This document shows, in pieces, positions 62,012 through 64,000 of a DNA stretch of 64,000 nucleotides (the stretch's first letter is position 1; every line of letters starts with the position of its first letter). The DNA is taken from the NCBI GenBank assembly GCA_018240745.1, contig JAFEFF010000201.1:99480-163479 (forward strand), read 5' to 3'. The position numbers and the translations under genes are program-made. The notes below the pieces were generated by a model that saw only the letters and a list, made by a program, of their open reading frames with translations, was not told the DNA's origin and made no database searches. This stretch comes from Pseudomonadota bacterium. GTDB taxonomy: Bacteria; Pseudomonadota; Alphaproteobacteria; Reyranellales; Reyranellaceae.

Positions 62012-62623
62012 TCAGTGCGCGAAAATATCCTCATCCGGCCAGCCCGCCACGTCGAGCCGGGCGCGGGTCGGGAGGAACGTGAAGGCGGCTTGCGCCAGCT
62101 CGGTCCGGCCCTCGCGCTCGAGCAGGGCGTCGAGCCTGGCCTTGAGCGCATGCAGGTGCAGGACGTCGGAGGCGGCGTAAGCGAGCTGCTCCTCGTTCAG
62201 CGTGTCGGCGCCCCAGTCCGATGTCTGCTGCTGTTTGGAGATCTCGATCCCGAGCAGGTCGCGGCACAGATCCTTGAGGCCGAAGCGGTCGGTGTAAGTG
62301 CGGGTGAGCCTGGCGGCGATCTTGGTGCAATAGACCGGCTCGCAGCGCACCCCCAGCGCATGCTCGAGCACGGCGATGTCGAAGCGGCCGAAGTGGAAAA
62401 GCTTCAGCACCTTCGGATCGGCCAGCAGCGCGGCCAGCCGGGGCGCGTTGTGGGCGCCCTTCGGCATCTGGACCAGGTGGGCGTTGCCGTCGCCCGCCGA
62501 AAGCTGGACCAGGCACAGCCGGTCGCGATGCGGGTTCAGCCCCATGGTCTCGGTGTCGATCGCCACCACCGGCCCGAAGGAAATGTCGGGCGGGAGATCG
62601 CCTCGATGGAGCTTGATCGCCAT
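62012..62623 (-). CDS. rnd: Short RNase D-like 3'-5' exonuclease
   Basis: A 203-residue exonuclease of the DEDDy class. Catalytic residues are Asp23 and Glu25 in AIDTETMGLN, Asp82 in FHFGRFDIAVL, and Tyr149/Asp153 in YAASDVLHLH. It has only the catalytic domain; full RNase D adds HRDC domains (E. coli Rnd 375 aa). This short form is usual in alphaproteobacteria and is expected to trim tRNA 3' ends or degrade RNA. A tRNA gene lies 24 bp upstream on the same strand. Confidence 0.9.
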   Translation of the reverse strand: MAIKLHRGDLPPDISFGPVVAIDTETMGLNPHRDRLCLVQLSAGDGNAHLVQMPKGAHNAPRLAALLADPKVLKLFHFGRFDIAVLEHALGVRCEPVYCTKIAARLTRTYTDRFGLKDLCRDLLGIEISKQQQTSDWGADTLNEEQLAYAASDVLHLHALKARLDALLEREGRTELAQAAFTFLPTRARLDVAGWPDEDIFAH

Positions 62624-62647
62624 TTTAGGGGAAACCTCTCAGCCGCA

Positions 62648-62732
<85 letters not shown>

Positions 62733-62834
62733 ACGGCATGCGGGCTAGAGGGGCGTTGACGTAAGGCTCGGCCATCGATCTGTCAACCGCAGCAACGCTT
62801 GCGCCGGAGCGGCGATGAGCTATAGGCAGCGGCC

Positions 62835-63800
62835 ATGACTATCGAGCAGATCACCGTCTTTGGCGGCAGCGGCTTCGTCGGCCGCGCCATCGTCCAGGCC
62901 CTCGCGCGCGAGGGCTACATGATCCGCGTGGCAGTCCGCCGCATCGGTGAGGCCAACGGCGTGAAAGGCTTCGGCGACGTCGGCCAGATCACCCTGATGC
63001 AGGCCAACCTGCGCATGCCCAAGTCGGTCGACTGGGCGATCCGCGGCAGCGACGCCGTGGTCAACGCGGCCGGCATCCCCTACCAGCGCGGCCGCCAGAC
63101 CTATAAGGCAGTGCATGCCGAGGGCGCCCGCACCATCGCCGAGACCGCGCGCGCGGCGGGCATCGAGCGGCTGGTCCATATCTCCGGCATCGGCGCCGAC
63201 AACCGCAGCTCGCGCAACGCCTATATCCAGTCCAAGGTCGCGGCCGAGGACGCCGTCGTCGCGGCCTTCGCCAGCGCCACCATCCTGCGGCCGAGCGTGG
63301 TGTTCGGCCCGGGTGACGCACTGTTCACGCGCCTCGCCAGCATGGCCAGCACGGCGCCGTTCCTGCCGCTGGTCGGCGACGGCTCCGCCAAGGTCCAGCC
63401 GGTCTTCTCGGGCGATGTCGGCCGTGCCGTGGTCGCCGTGCTGAAGCAGCCGCAGACCGCGCACACCGTGTTCGAATTGGGCGGCCCGCGCGTCTACACC
63501 TACCGTGAGCTGGCCGAGCTGGTGCTGCTGATGACCGACCGCCGGAAGCCGATCGTCGGCATACCGGCCGGCTTGATGAAGGTGGGCGGCTTCTTCGCCC
63601 AGCAGATCGCCCGGTTCGGCCTCGTGCCACCGATCACGGCCGACCAGGTCGAACTGATGGTCCACGACAACATTGTCCGCCCGGGCGCCAATACCCTGGC
63701 GACCTTGGGTCTCTCGGCAACCTCGCCCGACGCGATCCTGCCGACCTACCTCGACCGCTTCCGGACCGGGGGCCGCTACAACCAGCACGCCCCGGCCTGA
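62835..63800 (+). CDS. NDUFA9-like NAD(P)-binding protein (atypical SDR)
   Basis: A 321-residue Rossmann-fold protein of the atypical short-chain dehydrogenase group resembling mitochondrial complex I subunit NDUFA9. The nucleotide motif is FGGSGFVGRAIVQ (residues 9-21), then VNAAGIPYQRG and LVHISGIGADNRSSRNAYIQSKVAAE; the YxxxK-like step is Tyr-Ile-Gln-Ser-Lys. A C-terminal segment (LVPPITADQVELMVHDNIV) is typical of the bacterial family. Stand-alone copies are widespread in alphaproteobacteria; a complex I assembly or NADPH-binding role is inferred. Confidence 0.88.
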   Translation: MTIEQITVFGGSGFVGRAIVQALAREGYMIRVAVRRIGEANGVKGFGDVGQITLMQANLRMPKSVDWAIRGSDAVVNAAGIPYQRGRQTYKAVHAEGARTIAETARAAGIERLVHISGIGADNRSSRNAYIQSKVAAEDAVVAAFASATILRPSVVFGPGDALFTRLASMASTAPFLPLVGDGSAKVQPVFSGDVGRAVVAVLKQPQTAHTVFELGGPRVYTYRELAELVLLMTDRRKPIVGIPAGLMKVGGFFAQQIARFGLVPPITADQVELMVHDNIVRPGANTLATLGLSATSPDAILPTYLDRFRTGGRYNQHAPA

Positions 63801-63804
63801 CAAC

Positions 63805-63852
63805 TGTCATCGGCACTGTCATCAGGCTGACAGTGCTGCGAGGCCGATGACA
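63805..63852. repeat. Nested inverted repeat after the NDUFA9-like gene
   Basis: A perfect 10-bp outer inverted repeat (TGTCATCGGC, 63805-63814, and complement 63843-63852) encloses a perfect 8-bp inner one (CACTGTCA, 63814-63821, and complement 63828-63835). On the left the arms are continuous; on the right they are separated by about 7 nt. It starts 4 bp after the stop codon, so a terminator or mRNA-end role is possible, though no T-tract follows. The remaining ~150 bp to the window edge show no gene. Confidence 0.75.
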
Positions 63853-64000
63853 TCAGCATTTTCAGCGTGTTCTGTCAGGTGTCACGCACCTCCTGCGCCG
63901 TGCGCTCGATCCAATTAGTCCCAAATCAGTCTCAATTTGTAACACCGACAGCATAGACGGCTCACCCATACAGGCTTAGCGTCCTTTCAACGTCATATTA

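Overview
The window is about 64 kb of high-GC, gene-dense bacterial chromosome. Gene content points to an alphaproteobacterium, plausibly a Rhodospirillales or Reyranella-type soil/water organism. The support is sdhCDAB, PhaR with phaA/phaB/phaC, TamA/TamB, an Hsp20-DUF1150 pair, rpoN next to ptsN, a NDUFA9-like protein, DUF1194, DUF1289 and YbbN, plus many metabolic genes typical of such genomes (CaiB/BaiF transferases, Bug binding protein, MaoC, crotonase). Genus is inference. I see no prophage, IS transposase, plasmid module or CRISPR array.

Layout. 1-4.3 kb: tail of a cation/proton antiporter with stress-protein-like domains, a TauD dioxygenase, divergent NHL-propeller and GST genes, and a DsbB-like oxidoreductase with a 51-residue DUF5993 partner. 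4.4-10.4 kb: tamA-tamB. 10.4-16.1 kb: a probable operon of rRNA methyltransferase, P1 peptidase, peptide-binding protein and two ABC permeases, with no ATPase genes. 16.5-19.3 kb: AhpD-like protein, tam, ggt. 19.5-27 kb: a loose polyhydroxybutyrate block (phaB, phaA, phaC, a very small PhaE-like subunit, divergent phaR with DUF1289), interleaved with an MFS exporter, DUF1348, a GNAT acetyltransferase and a DUF1131 secreted protein. 27-30 kb: crotonase, serine hydrolase and an orphan Phd-type antitoxin. 30-33.5 kb: succinate dehydrogenase. 33.5-35.4 kb: a MaoC dehydratase and CitE-like lyase pair, consistent with ethylmalonyl-CoA pathway or itaconate/mesaconate chemistry. 35.5-40.3 kb: pdxY, LysE-type exporter, rutE-like reductase, a TPR/glycosyltransferase-like protein and asd. 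40.4-45.4 kb: Bug binding protein coupled to a sulfatase, then two tandem CaiB/BaiF CoA-transferases. 45.4-50.6 kb: DUF1194, DUF962, VOC, YbbN, Lon-domain, Trm112, DUF971 and a FAD monooxygenase. 50.8-57.1 kb: murJ, an aspartoacylase-family gene, a secreted small protein, a peptide-binding protein and trpS. 57.1-62.6 kb: heparinase-like protein, hsp20-DUF1150, ptsN, rpoN, a short RNase D. 62.6-64 kb: tRNA-Leu(CAG) and a NDUFA9-like gene.

Common threads are CoA-ester and storage metabolism (PhaA/PhaB make 3-hydroxybutyryl-CoA, which can feed polymer or the ethylmalonyl-CoA route), peptide uptake and turnover, and envelope biogenesis. Intergenic spaces carry several families of palindromic repeats, some next to start codons or inside operons. 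The observations I rate highest are a ROSE-like thermometer candidate in front of hsp20, the mini-PhaE/PhaC overlap, a chain of 14-bp repeats that create overlapping mini-ORFs ahead of a GNAT gene, a DsbB homologue whose second cysteine pair sits at the C-terminus, and a three-copy palindromic element. No single region stands out as a clearly new multi-gene system.
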